A DNA stretch of 64,000 bases. It comes from Macrothele yani. Taxonomy: Eukaryota > Arthropoda > Arachnida > Araneae > Macrothelidae. The stretch lies in assembly GCA_039090855.1 (NCBI GenBank), contig CM077024.1:62581594-62645593 (forward strand), in the 5' to 3' direction. A model generated the notes under the pieces. The model was not told the origin of the DNA and searched no databases. It saw only the letters and a list, made by a program, of their open reading frames with translations. A program made the position numbers and the translations under genes. This document shows positions 22,640-32,430 of this stretch, piece after piece. Every line of letters begins with the position of its first letter. The first letter of the stretch is position 1.

Positions 22640-23800
22640 TGTGTCCCAAGTAAAGCACAACTGCAACACATATTTATTCCTCCCTTCTGCAGTTCTGTAG
22701 GTGGTATATCAGAAAGCTGCAATTTTTTGAAATGATTCATAAAAATTTTTGACATTCCAGGTGCCCTGATGACAATGGGGACTACCTTTGTGTGTTTAGT
22801 CCATAATCAGGTAACTTCTGTGGCCAGGTCTCTATATTTAGTCATTTTTTCCTGTTCTTTTTCATCGACTCTGGCATCTGCAGGAATCGCTGTATCAATT
22901 ATGTAGACTTTCCGATTTTCTATAACTGTTACGTCTGGTGTATTATGTTCTAGGTGCCGATGGGTTTGAATTCGTAAATCCCACAAGATCTTGTCTTGAT
23001 CATTTCCTATAACTTTCTCAGCCTGATGTTCCCACGAGTTTTGCGATACTGGCAGATTGTGTTTTTTGCCAGAGGATCAATTTTGCAACCCTGTCTTGTC
23101 TAGCTTTATAATCTGTCTGTGCAATTTTACTACATTCACATATAAGATGAGACACAGTTTCATCTTTTTCTTGACAAAGTTGACACTTTGGATTATTATC
23201 ACTGACTTCTGGACTTCAGCCTTCATAACATTTGCTTGCAATGCCTGTTCGTGTGCAACAAAAATCAGATCTTCTGTTTCTTTCTTGATGGAACCCAATT
23301 TCATGCATGTCCAAGTCAAGTTGTTGTCACTTTTTCCTTCAGTATTTTTTAGAAACTGTCCATCCAGTGGCTTGTTCTTCCAGCCATCTAATCTGCTTTC
23401 AAACTTCTTCCTCTTGTATTCAGCCTTGCTTTCTGTTGTTTTTAATATATTTTCATTTTTCACTGCCTGAAGTAGCGTTTTCCTGCTTTTGTTGACGTAA
23501 TCATTCAGGCTTCATTTTTGTTCCTCGGCTACCTGTTGTACTTGTAAAGTGATGTTGACAGATTATATTGAGGTAAATATAATCTTTCAACATCACTTTT
23601 TGGATGAAGTGCATGATGCATGTTCAATAGCTTTCGAATTTTTTGATCCAATATTTCTAATTCACTTTTGGTCCAATCAGTTATTCCATCTGGGTATCTG
23701 ATTACTGGAATGGCCCATGTATTTATGGCTTTGGTTGTATTTCCACCTTTTAGTTTTGATTTCAGTATTTTTTGTGCTCTTGATGTACTCCCTACGAGTC
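22640..23800 (-). pseudogene. LINE family C (non-LTR) reverse transcriptase, C-terminal region
   Basis: The minus strand reads, from 23790 downward, an array of short frames in conserved order: AINTWAIPVIRYPDGITDWT (about 23720), DVERLYLPQYNL (about 23590), an open stretch 23463-23077 with FESRLDGWKNKPLDGQFLK and KETEDLIFVAHEQALQANVM, then YKARQDRVAKLIHW (about 23090) and VYIIDTAIPADARVDEKEQE (about 22890) followed by VVPIVIRAPG. This order is found downstream of the polymerase core in a widespread group of metazoan non-LTR reverse transcriptases. Stops and a frameshift near 23500 inactivate it. It is unlike families A and B. I cannot name the clade with certainty. Confidence 0.7.
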
Positions 23801-24034
23801 AGATTATTATTGTTATTTATTATGGGTATTTCTCATTATTGTGGGTTAGTAATCATTTCACATTTCCAAAGTCTGGGTTATCTTAGTTTTCAATAAAATA
23901 CTGAATCATGTTGTTTGGGTTGTTTTTCTTTCTTTTTCCAGCTTGTGCTGATTTAACCCAAAAAACCTATTCTTATGCTGCCATTTAGATAGGATTTGGT
24001 AGAAACTGATGATTGTAGCATACTGAGATGTGTT

Positions 24035-24388
24035 TTATCTGTGGTTGGAGACCAATATGCTTCGGTGGTTTGGCCATGTTGATATAATGAGTGATGAAAT
24101 GCTTACTAAGAAAATCTTTTTAGCCCAAGTGGCAGGAAGGAAAGGCAGAGGAAGGCCAAGGAAGACATGGGTGGATCAGATTCAGGAGTGTCTGCATGAT
24201 AAAAAAATTATGAGTATGAAGTATAAAAGATCTTGTGTATGGCGTGTAATGGATATCAGTGAAGCACGAGTTGTATGTCAAGATCGCTGTAAATGGAGAA
24301 GTTTGATACGACAACAATAAATAAAAATATCTGGAAGTTTTTGTTTCTTTTTGGAGCTAACCTCTGAATCTCAGAGAACAGCTTAGGG

Positions 24389-24390
<2 letters not shown>
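24035..24390 (+). mobile_element. LINE family B, 3' end fragment with intact C-terminal reading frame
   Basis: An open frame 24030-24320 encodes the family C-terminus: MLRWFGHVDIMSDEMLTKKI, AGRKGRGRPRKTWVDQIQEC and VVCQDRCKWRSLIRQQ, then the 3' UTR (CTGAATCTCAGAGAACAGCT) directly followed by the ATGT tract. The LRWFGHV...GRPRKTW pattern is the usual C-terminal end of RTE-like polymerases. It is 5' truncated and cannot act alone. Confidence 0.85.
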
Positions 24391-24419
<29 letters not shown>

Positions 24420-24960
24420 TGTATGTATGTATGTATGTATGTATGTATGTATGTATGTATGTATGTATGTATGTATGTATGTATGTATGTATGTATGTAT
24501 GTATGTATGTATGTATGTATGTATGTATGTATGTATGTATGTATGTATGTATGTATGTATGTATGTATGTATGTATGTATGTATGTATGTATGTATGTAT
24601 GTATGTATGTATGTATGTATGTATGTATGTATGTATGTATGTATGTATGTATGTATGTATGTATGTATGTATGTATGTATGTATGTATGTATGTATGTAT
24701 GTATGTATGTATGTATGTATGTATGTATGTATGTATGTATGTATGTATGTATGTATGTATGTATGTATGTATGTATGTATGTATGTATGTATGTATGTAT
24801 GTATGTATGTATGTATGTATGTATGTATGTATGTATGTATGTATGTATGTATGTATGTATGTATGTATGTATGTATGTATGTATGTATGTATGTATGTAT
24901 GTATGTATGTATGTATGTATGTATGTATGTATGTATGTATGTATGTATGTATGTATGTAT
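24391..24960. repeat. (ATGT)n microsatellite, about 142 perfect units
   Basis: 570 bp of uninterrupted ATGT starting exactly at the 3' end of a LINE B copy. Other family B copies end in a few units of the same tetranucleotide (2760-3176, 39303, 62640), so the tract is an expanded LINE tail. Open reading in several frames (Met-Tyr-Val-Cys repeats) is an artefact of the repeat. Confidence 0.97.
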
Positions 24961-24962
24961 AC

Positions 24963-25617
24963 TTACTTAACCAATTTGTTGATGTAGGAACTTGGAACTC
25001 TTATCTCAATTGCTGCATAAAAAATAACCATATCTTATATAATAATACTCTCTATAAGCAAGTGAACGGTATTCCAATGGGAACATCAACGTCCACGAAT
25101 ATCGCTAATCTATTCCTGTTCTTTAAGGAATATAAATTCATTAAAAATCACCCCACCTGCTCAGATAACTACCTTTACACTTTTAGATATATTGATGATC
25201 TGCTCTGTATCAATAATTCCGAAGTTATAGAGAGTGATTTTGATAATATCTATCCTAGCTCTCTTAACTTATGTAAAACCAACCACTGTAATCAGGAACT
25301 TGAGTTCCTAGACTTAAGCATTAAGCTCAACAGAGGTAACCCATCTATTAGCCTCTTTGATAAGAGTTAATTTTCCTTTCAAAGTAATTAAATATCTACA
25401 CTGGAATAATAACATTTCAACCAAAGTAATTGAGAATGTACTAATTTCTCAGGTCCTAAGAATTTCAAGAATTTGCAGCAACAATTTGGACTTCAATTAC
25501 CACATTAATATACTATTAGAAAGTTTTCTAGAGAACGAAATTCCTTCTTCTTTCATCAAAAGAACTTTAAGAAAAATTATTCTGAATAATAGAGTAAGGT
25601 TGGCAGATCTGCTTTAA
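24963..25617 (+). pseudogene. Penelope-like reverse transcriptase remnant
   Basis: A reading frame from about 24963 to 25368 contains QVNGIPMGTSTSTNIANLFL, then YTFRYIDDLLCINNSE (the catalytic YIDD box) and ELEFLDLSIKLNRGNPSISL. After a stop at 25366 it resumes at 25357 in another frame with NFPFKVIKYLHWNNNIS and LRISRICSNNLDF. The spacing and the G-(I/T)-PMG, RYIDD, FLDL, R-(I/F)-ICS series are those of Penelope-like polymerases. There is one frameshift, and no GIY-YIG endonuclease is visible downstream. Codon choice is strongly AT-biased. A DIRS-type or other retroelement is the alternative. Confidence 0.65.
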
Positions 25618-27206
25618 TTTTCTACACAGTTAATAATATGATTCTGACCAATCAAAGCCGTAAGGAAGTTGGCTAGAGGATGCCTATTAACTACCTAAAG
25701 GAACCTTAGTGCTATGGATATGACGGTCCTATTAAAACAAAAAAAAATTAAATAATATAAATAAAATCACAAAAAAAGCTTAAAAATCTGTTTATAAAAG
25801 AAAATAAAAACAAATAAAAAAGAAAACTAGTTATTCATCACTAGGATAGCTATACTAAAAATAGTAAAACCAACATTAAAATTAATAAGGTTCTGATTAA
25901 TCTATAGAAGCTCACTAAGGTGATTTAATACATGCAAAGATTATTAAATAAACTGCTCGTGTATTTTATAATATTTCTCATGTATTCTGGAGAGTTAATT
26001 CTGCTCATTCTGATCATACAGATCCACAGTCTTAAGTTTATATATTTTTTTCTCTGGTTAAAATCTCCGCGCGTTGGTTTCTTGCTGTATGAGGAGGCCA
26101 TCAGCCCCACCCTCACTGCCCCCCAGCGTCTAGGGAGTGGCGGAAGAGGTCAGCCATGTTCTCCTCTTGTGAGGAGAAAAGTTTTTGTAACACAAGAGGT
26201 AAGCTCTCTTCCTTGTTTTTGGGTTCTAGGTTTTATAAGTTCAATGTTTGTACTTCATGTACCTTTTCTCTGTCGTTTTTTAGCTTTTCAGCTTTTAAGC
26301 ATTGGTTTGTCTCTTAACATTTACGCGGGTTTTAACTCTTATTTTTCTTTGTAACTTTGAGCGTCTTTTGTGGTACCTAGGAACAGAAGATGGCTAAGCT
26401 TGTTCCTTTTCTATGCGCTGTCTATGCGCTGTTTTTTTCAAAGTAGTTAAGTTCTTAATAACTAATTAATTATGCACTTAAAGCACTGCTGAAATACTTT
26501 GTACATATTGCAACTAACTGTTTAAGGTATATAACTTTCACAAAGTTTTCTTTAGTTAATTATTATCTTTAACTTATTCTCGTTTTCGTGCTGTCATAAG
26601 TTGTAGAGTAGGGGGTTTTAGACTCAAGTTTTCTTTCAAAAATCTGTTCGTTATAAATTAACATTTCCTTTTTAATTGCAATGTAAAATTTGTTTTTCAG
26701 GTTTAAATTCTCTCTCAAACGAACTTGGAATTTCGTTATAGCTGAAAATCATTTCTATTTATTATGTCACTCTCACAGCTTGAGTTCTCTTTAATCTTCT
26801 TCTCTATGTTTAATAGTAACAGATGAAGAGCATGGGTCGGGCCATGAAGGTTAATGGATGCAAGCGAAATTGTTAACTAGTGCTAGGTCATGCTACTCTA
26901 CGGAGGACATGACTTATATATATATATTTTAAACTATTTTAGGTGGGAATGTTACTTGCATCTATGGCCTTGCAGAAACCCATTTCCAACTAGGTCTTTG
27001 TGGAAGTGAGAAAATGCAGAGTTTTTGCTGGTCCTTGATAAAGCCAAGGCTTAGTATTCTCGACACCTTCTACATTCAGTTGTTTTATTTTATTTTTTTC
27101 TTTTCTCCTTTTACTCACACAGGTAGATACATAACCTTTTCTATGTTGTACTAGGTGTGAGTCAAAATGTATATTTGTATTTTTTTGCTTAGGTATCTTT
27201 ATATGA
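25618..27206. other. Intron 2, middle part: AT-rich, one GC-rich island
   Basis: Mostly AT-rich with A-rich runs at 25735-25830. At 26070-26215 there is a local GC-rich stretch (CATCAGCCCCACCCTCACTG, TGGCGGAAGAGGTCAGCC) containing a short hairpin (TCTCCTCTTGTGAGGAGA) and followed by a donor-like GAGGTAAGC at about 26199. No protein match is recognised. It may belong to the flank of the Penelope-like element or be a cryptic exon. Confidence 0.4.
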
Positions 27207-27280
27207 ATGTATGTATGTATGTATGTATCCATCCATCCATCCATCCATCCATCCATCCATCCATCCATCCATCCATCCAT
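27207..27280. repeat. Compound (ATGT)n-(CCAT)n microsatellite
   Basis: About five ATGT units followed by about thirteen CCAT units. No LINE 3' sequence precedes it, so it is independent of the tract at 24391. Confidence 0.95.
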
Positions 27281-27506
27281 TGGTTTATTACAACATTTGA
27301 TGAGTAAGTTTTACTGTGTTAGTATACTTTTCGTAAAGTTCTAGTTGTTACAAAAGGTATATGGATAATTATGCAGTATTGACAACAAGTTGTTTTTTTC
27401 CTTGTGTATAAAATGATTAGATAATTTCTTATTATTGTTGTGTATGTGTTAAAAGTGATTGTTTGGCATTTTCTGAATCATGAATGATATTTTCCATTTG
27501 CATTAG

Positions 27507-27673
27507 AATCTGAAGAGCCAACAGCCTCAGGGACTAACCCACCTCCTTGGGAAAGGGCTGCTAAGTTAATGAGCACTATGGAAAAGAGAATTTCTACAAA
27601 ATTTGAACAAGATGTCCAAACAGTAAAGCAGCTTGCTTCAAACACGTACAGTCACATAACTAATTTTGATTTC
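27507..27673 (+). CDS. Perilipin-like gene, internal exon (linker and helical segment)
   Basis: 167 bp between acceptor TTGCATTAG and donor GTAAGTGT, phase 1 in and phase 0 out. The split codon G|AA gives Glu. It encodes an acidic linker ESEEPTASGTNPPPWERA, then a helical, charged segment KLMSTMEKRISTKFEQDVQT and VKQLASNTYSHITNFDF (residues 79-134 of the joined product). The linker has the low-complexity acidic and Pro character expected after a YxxYYP motif. The helical part leads into the second motif repeat in the next exon. Coding potential is clear: 56 codons without stop, and phases agree on both sides. Confidence 0.7.
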
Positions 27674-29190
27674 GTAAGTGTATTTAATATTTAGATTTCT
27701 ATCAGGTTATTTTAAGATTTTGTAGCCAAAAGTATATACTGAGGTGAATTTTTCACATCTCATCTCACTACAGGTTGTTTTAGTAACAGTAAACATACCC
27801 AAGTCTCACATGGCTGCAAAACATTTAACTCAGTGATTATATCATAACTATGAGAAATATTTTCCTTAAGTTTCAAGGCCATGTAATATAAGCCTTGCAT
27901 ACATGGAATGTATGCCAGTAGTTTGTAAATTCATGAAACCACTTTCAAATTCATAATATTAATGCATGTCTCTTTGGAACACTGGTGCATTCATGTTAAC
28001 CATGATGTTAACTTAGCAAGCAGTTCTGTTTTAGAAAGCTTTTTAGCAATTTGAAGCACAGCTCACTTACTTGAGCTACTTAGACAAGCCTTCTACAAAG
28101 GCATCATCACTCAAATACTACTGCTATTGTTAAGCAACAAATTATAATTACAGGAAAAATCTTTGTTCTGTCCAACTCCAATTTTCGAAAGCTTTTCCTT
28201 CATTTTCAAGCTGAAATACAGATATTTATGGAATAAAACATTTAACAACAATAAAGAGCAGAAAGGGCACCATGATAAAAATAATTTAATGTTACAGTGC
28301 TCCATCTAACTTCTGTTTTCAGAAATTGCTGCCCTGTTTTCAAGCTGAAACATAAACATTGATGCAGTAAAATTATATTTAACAACATGGACAGAGCAAA
28401 AATTGCAATAAAAAATAACAGCTATGATTATGGGAAAAATCATCTAACTTTCGTTTTTCGAAAGTTTTGAAAGACACAATTCTGTCCCCAGATGGAAAAC
28501 TTGCTTCCATGATTGGGAGTCTGCAAGAGAGAAATAAAAAAGGTTCTGAAGATGTTGTTTTTCACTACACAGCTCTGGTTAATAAAAAAAGTTTGTTTTA
28601 CACTAGTGTCCAAAATCAATGTGACAAACATAGAATCATGAATAATGCAAAATCCACATGAAGTTTAATGGCGAATGTCAACTCTGCAGGACTAAAATAA
28701 AATCTGTGATGTAGGTTGTCAGTTGTTGCGATTCCGCTGCGAGGTGATGTAGTAATCACATTTTTTTCTTCTTAAACAGATGTATTTCCAATAACTAATA
28801 AAAGTAATTTGTTTTATCTTTCCACTTAAAATTTGTGTGTTATCTGTTAAGCTATAATTTAGGAGTTATTGGATTACAGTGAAAGAATCAGAAATTTAGG
28901 AATTGAAATTAATTTCAATTGACATTTGTGGGATTGAAATTTGCTAAAAATAGTGCTTGGAACTATTTCTGTAACTCAGAAGCTAACATTCAAATCTTTC
29001 CAGCACATACTTAAACTTCCTAGTAAGTAGTTCAGCATTCCTGCTGTTGCTCCAGTGTTTTGAGCAACATTTGAAATTAGTGTTGGTCTTGTTTATTTTC
29101 TTAAATTTGAGTTATTCTAATCATTGCATTAATTATCAACTAATTAAATTCTCACATTTACAAGTTCATTTGAATTACCCCTATACTCCT
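27674..29190. other. Intron 3, first part; weak tandem duplication
   Basis: AT-rich. At about 28150-28470 a segment with TTTTCAAGCTGAAAYA...TTTAACAACA...AGAGCA occurs twice in tandem with a period of about 150 bp and marked divergence. Nothing else is recognised. Confidence 0.45.
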
Positions 29191-29258
29191 CTAACCCTAA
29201 TTTTGCTTTAGTTCTGGTCCAAACAACTGGACCAGAACTAAAGCAAAATTAGGGTTAG
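29191..29258. repeat. Perfect 31-bp inverted repeat with 6-bp loop
   Basis: Left arm 29191-29221 (starts CTAACCCTAATTTTGC), loop AACAAC, right arm 29228-29258, with no mismatch between arms. TGGTCCAGTTGTTTTAGC at 29322 repeats part of the loop region. Confidence 0.95.
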
Positions 29259-29851
29259 AAATCCTCCCTGCATCTCTGGTCCTACAAGCAGAGGATTACT
29301 AAGATTACACATACAGAGAAAATGGTCCAGTTGTTTTAGCAAGGTGTTAAGGCAAAATTATGTAACTGTTCTGCATTTCATAAGCAATAGAAAAAATAGT
29401 TTTCTAAGCAGTCTAGCACATTCAAAAAACCTCTTGGCCAGTGGTCAAAAGGGAGTATCCCTGCAGGGATCAGTGATAACAAGTTGGCAGTGGCTCTTTA
29501 ACTTTAAATCCCATGTAGCAAAGCCAAGAATTTAGAGAACAGTGTTGTGTGACATTTTAAAGCTCCATATTTTATAGCAGAGCAAAGGAAATGTACCTGG
29601 CAGTCTTATCAGGCATCTGGGAATATTGATAGTGGCCAATGAAATGTTAGATGGAGTCCTTAGACAAAATGCCCTGCCCCATAACACAGGGTGACCTTTG
29701 CAGGTCTGAAAAGCTTATAGGGAAGATACACCTTGTACACAGAAAAAAGAAATAACAAATTGACACTAAAAAAAAAATGAAGTTATAAAAAAAAAAATCT
29801 AGTACTGTGAAAGAAGAGTTAAGAATTTAAGAGAGAACTTGGTTAACCCAC

Positions 29852-29996
29852 AAAGTTTAATTAAACTCCATCACAGGACCCATAGGACCATAGAACAACA
29901 AAGCAACACTAATGCAAGAGATAAGGAAGAAAAATGGATAAGATATTCTCTGTCCCATTCCTTGTAGTTATGCATATTCTATTCAGGGTCCAATTT
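29852..29996 (+). repeat. Direct repeat, copy 1 (145 bp)
   Basis: Starts AAAGTTTAATTAAACTCCAT and ends TTCAGGGTCCAATTT. It is nearly identical to 30139-30286 apart from one AAC unit and a few substitutions. Confidence 0.95.
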
Positions 29997-30138
29997 TCTG
30001 ATATGTCAGTAATTAAAATGTTTCTTTGGCTTACCAAAGTTTTCAAAATACACTGGTATCAATAATTAGTGACAAAAACAAATATGAGAATATGTCCAAA
30101 ATGAGAGGACCGATTGTAAAGCTTTTTCAGAGGCATGT

Positions 30139-30286
30139 AAAGTTTAATTAAACTCCATCACAGGACCCATAGGACCATAGAACAACAACAAAGCAACACT
30201 AATGCAAGAGATAAGGAAGAAAAATGGATAAGATATTCTCTGTCGCATTCCTTGTAGTTATACATGTTCTATTCAGGGTCCAATTT
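30139..30286 (+). repeat. Direct repeat, copy 2 (148 bp)
   Basis: It has one additional AAC unit compared with 29852-29996. Its right end GTTCTATTCAGG forms a hairpin with CCTGAATAGAAC at 30312-30325. The two copies and the 142 bp between them look like a recent local duplication or two ends of one unrecognised element. Confidence 0.95.
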
Positions 30287-30439
30287 GTGACTGTTCTTCT
30301 GTCACGAATTTGATCCTGAATAGAACATGGGAAACACTAAGCCGGCGTACCTGAGCAACATTGTGCTAGCTGTTATATAAATATGTGAATTATGACCATA
30401 TGCCATTGAGCTAGCAGGTATGCAGCCTTGATAAACATT

Positions 30440-31335
30440 CTGAACTTGGTGTGGCAACTAAAGCTCGAGTTGGATTGTTAGTGAAAGAATGACTCCACAC
30501 AATCTCTTAAAGACTTTATGGTGGAGAGCAATTGGTAGATTGGAAGCAGGGCAATTGCCAGCTGAGGTAGCTGGATGGCTAAATGTGTCAAGGTAAGTGG
30601 TATCCAATCTGTGGAGACAGTTCCAGAAAACCGGAACAATAACCAGAAAGCCAGGGACTCCCACGAGCTTCAACTAGCCAAGATGACCGGGCAGCTCTAT
30701 GCCATAGGGAATCGATAGCCAGGCAACTCTCACAGGAGTTCATCTCTGCTACAGGTACTGCAATATCAAGGAAAACAGTTTACAGAAGATTCCATGAGAG
30801 AGGTTTGTATGCAAGGTCAATGGTCTGTGTCGAACTCTCCATATTACACATAAGGGTCCGTATTAATTGGGCCTGACATAATCTCTGGATCCCTGATAAG
30901 TGGGCGTGTGTTCTCTTTAGTGATGGGTCACAGCATAGCCTAAACACAGATCCTTGATGTGTGTACATTTGGAGTTAGATGGGACACCGAAATTTTCACT
31001 CTAACATTAGGGAAATTGAGCGCAATGGTTGCGAGGACTCCTCATTTGGGCTGGCATCACGTTCGATAGATGCATGCATGCATGCTGCTGCATTTCCAGG
31101 AGACACCCTGACTGTTGCATGCTGCAGTGATGACATCCTAGAGCTCTATGTAAGGCTTTTCAGGGGTGCTGTTGGCCCCCAGTTCCTTTTTATGAACAAT
31201 AATTTCCATCCCCGTGGGGCTTGGCTAGACGACAATTACCTGGATAGTGAGGATATTCACAAGATGGAGTGGCCCACAAGATCTCTGGACCTAAACCCAA
31301 TGAAGCATGTTTGGGATGCCCTGGGAAAAGGTTGG
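30440..31335 (+). pseudogene. Tc1-like transposase relic
   Basis: Conserved order of a Tc1/mariner protein in mixed frames: a helix-turn-helix region with RLEAGQLPAEVAGWLNVS (about 30535-30600), a linker rich in R and T, 'VFFSDGSQ'-like sequence at the first catalytic position (about 30910-30935), PQFLFMNNNFHPRGAW (about 31180-31230, the DDNARPH region with catalytic Asp lost) and MEWPTRSLDLNPMKHVWDAL (about 31265-31325, where PIEHVW has become PMKHVW so the Glu is lost). It has many stops. The terminal repeats are not recognised. Confidence 0.7.
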
Positions 31336-31435
31336 TGGACTGGCACTTATTGCCCAGTGTATAAGGAAAAAGTTTTTCTTATCGGAACTCAGTTGATCGA
31401 TTAGAGCCTTAGTCACACCTCTAGGTAAGCTGTTT

Positions 31436-32039
31436 AAAAGCAGTCAACTCTACTGGTACTCATGTGCCTAGCCTTAAGTTCATTTTAAAATACATCTCTT
31501 AATTTTACCATTTAGCCTGTGTCACTCAGTTTATACTCAGAGTGAGGAATTTTATTGTGGTTGAGTGTTTTTATCATGTTTTCGTACAAGATGTTCAGTG
31601 TTTGCATGCAGCCTACTTATTCACTTATACTGCATGTTTGAAGGGGTGCATGTTGAACCCATAGCTTTTCCATATGAAACACAATGCTATGCACATTATT
31701 TAGCCCTGAGTTTGGAGATCCTGGAATAGGGGACCTGACCTCATCATTGACACTAATAGATGAAATAGGGGTTACGGATATAATCCCTAAACTAACCAAA
31801 TTATCATTCTTTTTATGATTTAAAGCATGCTAGATTGCTTTATGCTTAATCATTTTCCATGATGATTATGTTTAATCGCAATCACTCTCCAGTTCCTATC
31901 ATTCTGCTGCGTTCCTTTGTCATTAAAAATTGTTTTAATCCTTATTTATAATGGAAAATCTATGCTGTTATTTTTGTCTTGTATAATATCATATAAAAGA
32001 TTTATATCAGTGTAGTTTTATAACATATTTATTTTGCAG
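31436..32039. other. End of intron 3, no recognised feature
   Basis: AT-rich sequence. It ends in a T-rich tract and acceptor ATTTTGCAG at 32039. Confidence 0.5.
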
Positions 32040-32163
32040 ACAAAAGTTATAGATGAATTTTTGTCATCTCCATATGGGGCAGCATGTTTGTCTAGTCTAG
32101 ATGTTGCATTTGATCATGCAGAGAACTATGTAGATTACTACTTACCACCTCTTGGAGATGAAA
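32040..32163 (+). CDS. Perilipin-like gene, internal exon carrying motif repeat 2
   Basis: 124 bp between acceptor ATTTTGCAG and donor GTACGTAG, phase 0 in and phase 1 out. It encodes TKVIDEFLSSPYGAACLSSL then DVAFDHAENYVDYYLPPLGD and E (residues 135-175 of the joined product). The pattern LSSxxG...LDxAFxxAExYVDxYLP is the hallmark segment near the end of the PAT/11-mer region in perilipins, where vertebrate and insect members have SxLDxAxxxAExxVDxYLP-like wording. This is the best single reason for the family call. Perilipins coat lipid droplets and regulate lipase access. The comparison was made from memory of the family, not by alignment. Confidence 0.75.
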
Positions 32164-32430
32164 GTACGTAGACTTTTACATCTGTTACAGTATAGATTTG
32201 TCTGTTTTATTATGAATAAGTTATATATATTGTGAGTTAGTAAGTAGGAAATTTGGTACCTCTGGAGTCAATAATTAAATGATTAAGACCTACACAGTTG
32301 TTTATATTTCTAAATATTATTCCTTATTGATAATTTTTGTTTTCCAAAATTGAAGCTCATATCTTAACCTAATGTATAGGACAGACATCACTACTATTCG
32401 GTTTTTACATGCGTTATTTCAACATATATT
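32164..32430. other. Start of intron 4, no recognised feature
   Basis: AT-rich sequence between the exon and the first palindrome. Confidence 0.5.

Noticed and set aside
23057..23470. 137-codon plus-strand open frame
   Set aside because: It is the antisense of the LINE C reading, which has recognisable motifs.
24391..25370. Long open frames of Met-Tyr-Val-Cys repeats
   Set aside because: They are translations of the ATGT microsatellite; only the downstream 24963-25617 part has protein-like content.
26810..26890. Hammerhead-ribozyme-like core (CAGATGA ... GCGAAA) near the Penelope-like fragment
   Set aside because: The core has a substitution at an invariant position and I cannot draw the three stems, so it is not supported.
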